Origin: Priapulus caudatus
Taxonomy: Eukaryota; Priapulida; Priapulimorpha; Priapulimorphida; Priapulidae
Direction: 5' to 3'
Length of the DNA stretch: 58,221 nt
Assembly (NCBI RefSeq): GCF_000485595.1
Contig: NW_014577070.1
Location: 731,066-789,286, forward strand
A program made the position numbers and the translations under genes. The notes under the pieces are model-generated. The model was given only the letters and a program-made list of their open reading frames with translations. It had not been told where the DNA came from and did not search any database. Below, piece after piece: positions 53,801 to 56,800 of the stretch. The number at the start of each line of letters is the position of its first letter. Positions within the stretch are counted from its first letter, which is position 1.

Positions 53801-56800
53801 TGCGTTCTGACGCTCACGAACGTGACGACGACACAGCAGGGCCTGTACAGATGTGTGGCCAGAAATATTGCCGGAGAAACATCCACGTCTGCAACCTTAA
53901 CGATCATAGGTATGATACGCCCCGCTGTAAAATAGACGTTGATACGGTTCACCTTATCACCAAGTTTACGACGATAGTGAAGTTTCCGCATTCAGGCGGG
54001 CACTGAAATTTACATGAACACTGACAAGTTTTTACTGCAATCAATATATATAATCCAGACAAATATTATTAGAACGTAGACAGTGCAATAATGATCATAT
54101 GACATAAAAACGAAGAACTCAGGATTTCTGTTAACAAAGGTTCGGGCAGGCTACCACTCCTCCTTCCCAATCCATGACATCTTTTTCATTAGAAAAATTT
54201 GGAGAGAAAGATTTTTAGATTCAGATGTGATTATTACTTGAAACGGAAGAAAACGGAACAGAATAAGTCCCAATATCCATTCAGAGAGCACCACATAACA
54301 AATAATTTGGGATCCCTATGCAGTCCATGAACTGAAGTTCAGTTTTACACAAATACTATCCCCTTTTCACAACCCCCTTTCCCAAACCCTGTAACTACAT
54401 CTTTATGGTATAACTGCATACATTGCATGTAAGACCACATAAGCGAGAAATCATATCTCAAAATTTGAAATAAGGTGAAACCGTATTAGGGTCTATTTCA
54501 GAAGAAATTCAACATGACAATGAAATGGTAAAATCTATATGTTAAAACTATAACCTATAGTTATTTCAAGCAATACACTCCCCACACTCGATAATTTAAG
54601 AGTAGAACGTAGCATGAATCACACTATAAAAGAACCGCTGAATTGCAAAAAATGACTTTCTAAATGGTCTATTGGTAATTATCATGACAATAAGGTGTTT
54701 ATATATGAATTATATGATATCCCATTGACACATGTTAACGTGGTTTCCTGCAAAATCTTAATCTACAATCCATACAATGACACCACATGTCTTGCGCTAC
54801 ACTTTTTGGCAATACAAAAAAGAGATGAAGGTTCATCCAGGGGTTCCCTTTCAAATATTTCCAAATGAGCAAGATTCCTCTTCTTAGGATTCCCCAAGTG
54901 TCCTCCATCGTCATCCGCACTTTCCTCCCCCCTCCCCCCCTCCGAGCCTCCGTATTAGCCGTGGAAGTGCCATCGCACAGATAGCATATGTTGACAGTGA
55001 GTAAACGTACCGTGTCCTACTCTGTAGTCCCTGAGATTCCATCATCGTCCTGACTTTCTTCCCTCCGAGCCCCATATGAACCGCAGAAGTTCCATCGCAG
55101 ATGTTGACAGTGTGTAGTAGACGTGCCGTCTCCCCCTCCGTAGTCCCTGAGAAGATTCCGGAGAAGTCTGTTGGAGTCGCTCCCCACATTGTGAAGGAGC
55201 TGGAACCGGAGACGGTGCCCGAGGGCAGCTCTGTGCTTCTCACCTGTGAGATAACAGGTCAGCCACGCCCGAAGACCTTCTGGTATGTGGATGGACGCGA
55301 GATCGTACCGTCGAAGGTAGGTGTGCGGCGAGACGACAGCTGACCTCCACCCCACCGCGACTTCAAATGCATTGTAGTAGCCGAGATGCAGTAAAAGTTA
55401 AAGTTAAAAGTAATAAGTTTTAAGTTAAAAAGTAAAAAGTAAAAAGTAAAAGTTAAAAAGTAAAAATGTTTCAAGTTATGTAGTAAAAGTTAAAAGTAAT
55501 CTGTGGAAATGCAACGGATATTATACACCACGGATATACACAAATTGAAAGGAGTATGGAACAACTAAGATAGTAACGTGGGTTACTTTTATGTAATACT
55601 GCGAATTAGGTATCTCCCTATTAATTTACAGCTGTGCAATTTGTAGATTTCTCAGTACATTGCGTTCGTGTTCCGGGCATGAGATCATATTAAAATACAG
55701 ATTTAATATAGTCGAACTTCAGGGGTCACGAGGGTCAAATGATGTAAAGTTTTTTTAATAGTAAATAGTCCCAGTAAAAAATACAGCAATACAAATATAC
55801 AAACAGAACATTTATTTATTCACCTTTCTAACAAGGTGTGTGCGGATGTTCTCAGATTTCTAAAAGAATTAACCGAGACAGCTACTATAGTTACAAGCGT
55901 GGGATCTCTATTACAAACCAAGCCAAATGATGCCCTACAATGTCTAGCATTGTTTACAATAATACACAGAAATGTATCGATGGACTTCGGTCATATATAG
56001 CCGATTATAATTCAAGGCATGAAGTGTATTTGTAGTAGCTTATCATAAAAGCTATCAGTTAAATCGATGAGATAAAAGATCGGTGAGCTGTCTATTAGAA
56101 GTGCATGTGATTTCGTCACGCAGGCATTCCAGCCCAAGTATGAACACGGAACAGCTACACTGCTCATACCGCAAGTGTTTGTAGAGGATAGTGGTGTTTA
56201 CACCTGTAAGGCAATCAACCCTGCGGGTGAGGTAACCACTGCTGCCTGCCTAACTGTCCAAGGTATTGTAACACAACATGATTTATGCGCTGGCACAATT
56301 TACAGAAATTTAATGCATAACTTATGAGGGTCATGCAACTTGTTCAACTACCGGCAACTTATTATATATTGAGCGTGTGTCAAAATTTCACGCGATCTTT
56401 TACAAATGCATGCACGTTGATGAATCCAGTTACTAGTGTGCTGATGTCATCAGCAATTCAGTGACAGTCAACCACCAGTAAATGTTTAAAACCTATCACG
56501 TGCTCTGTTCAAAATTGCAGCCAGTGACGTCTAGTGGCATGCATTATCTGGTTTCTCTTTCTTAGCTCTAGTCTACCATTTGTAAATAAATTTGTATTAA
56601 TTGTCACATGCTGTTGAAAATTCTCAGCAACTTATGTTGTCGACAGACAGATCTTGGTTAATTCCAGTAACAAGTAAATAGAACATAGGAAACTCATTAC
56701 AACTAGCCATTTGTGAGTTGCTAGGGAAACCAAATTTCATTTATACACTCGAAGACCCTGTTAGATGTTCCTGAACGGTGGAAAACCAGACGTTATAAGT

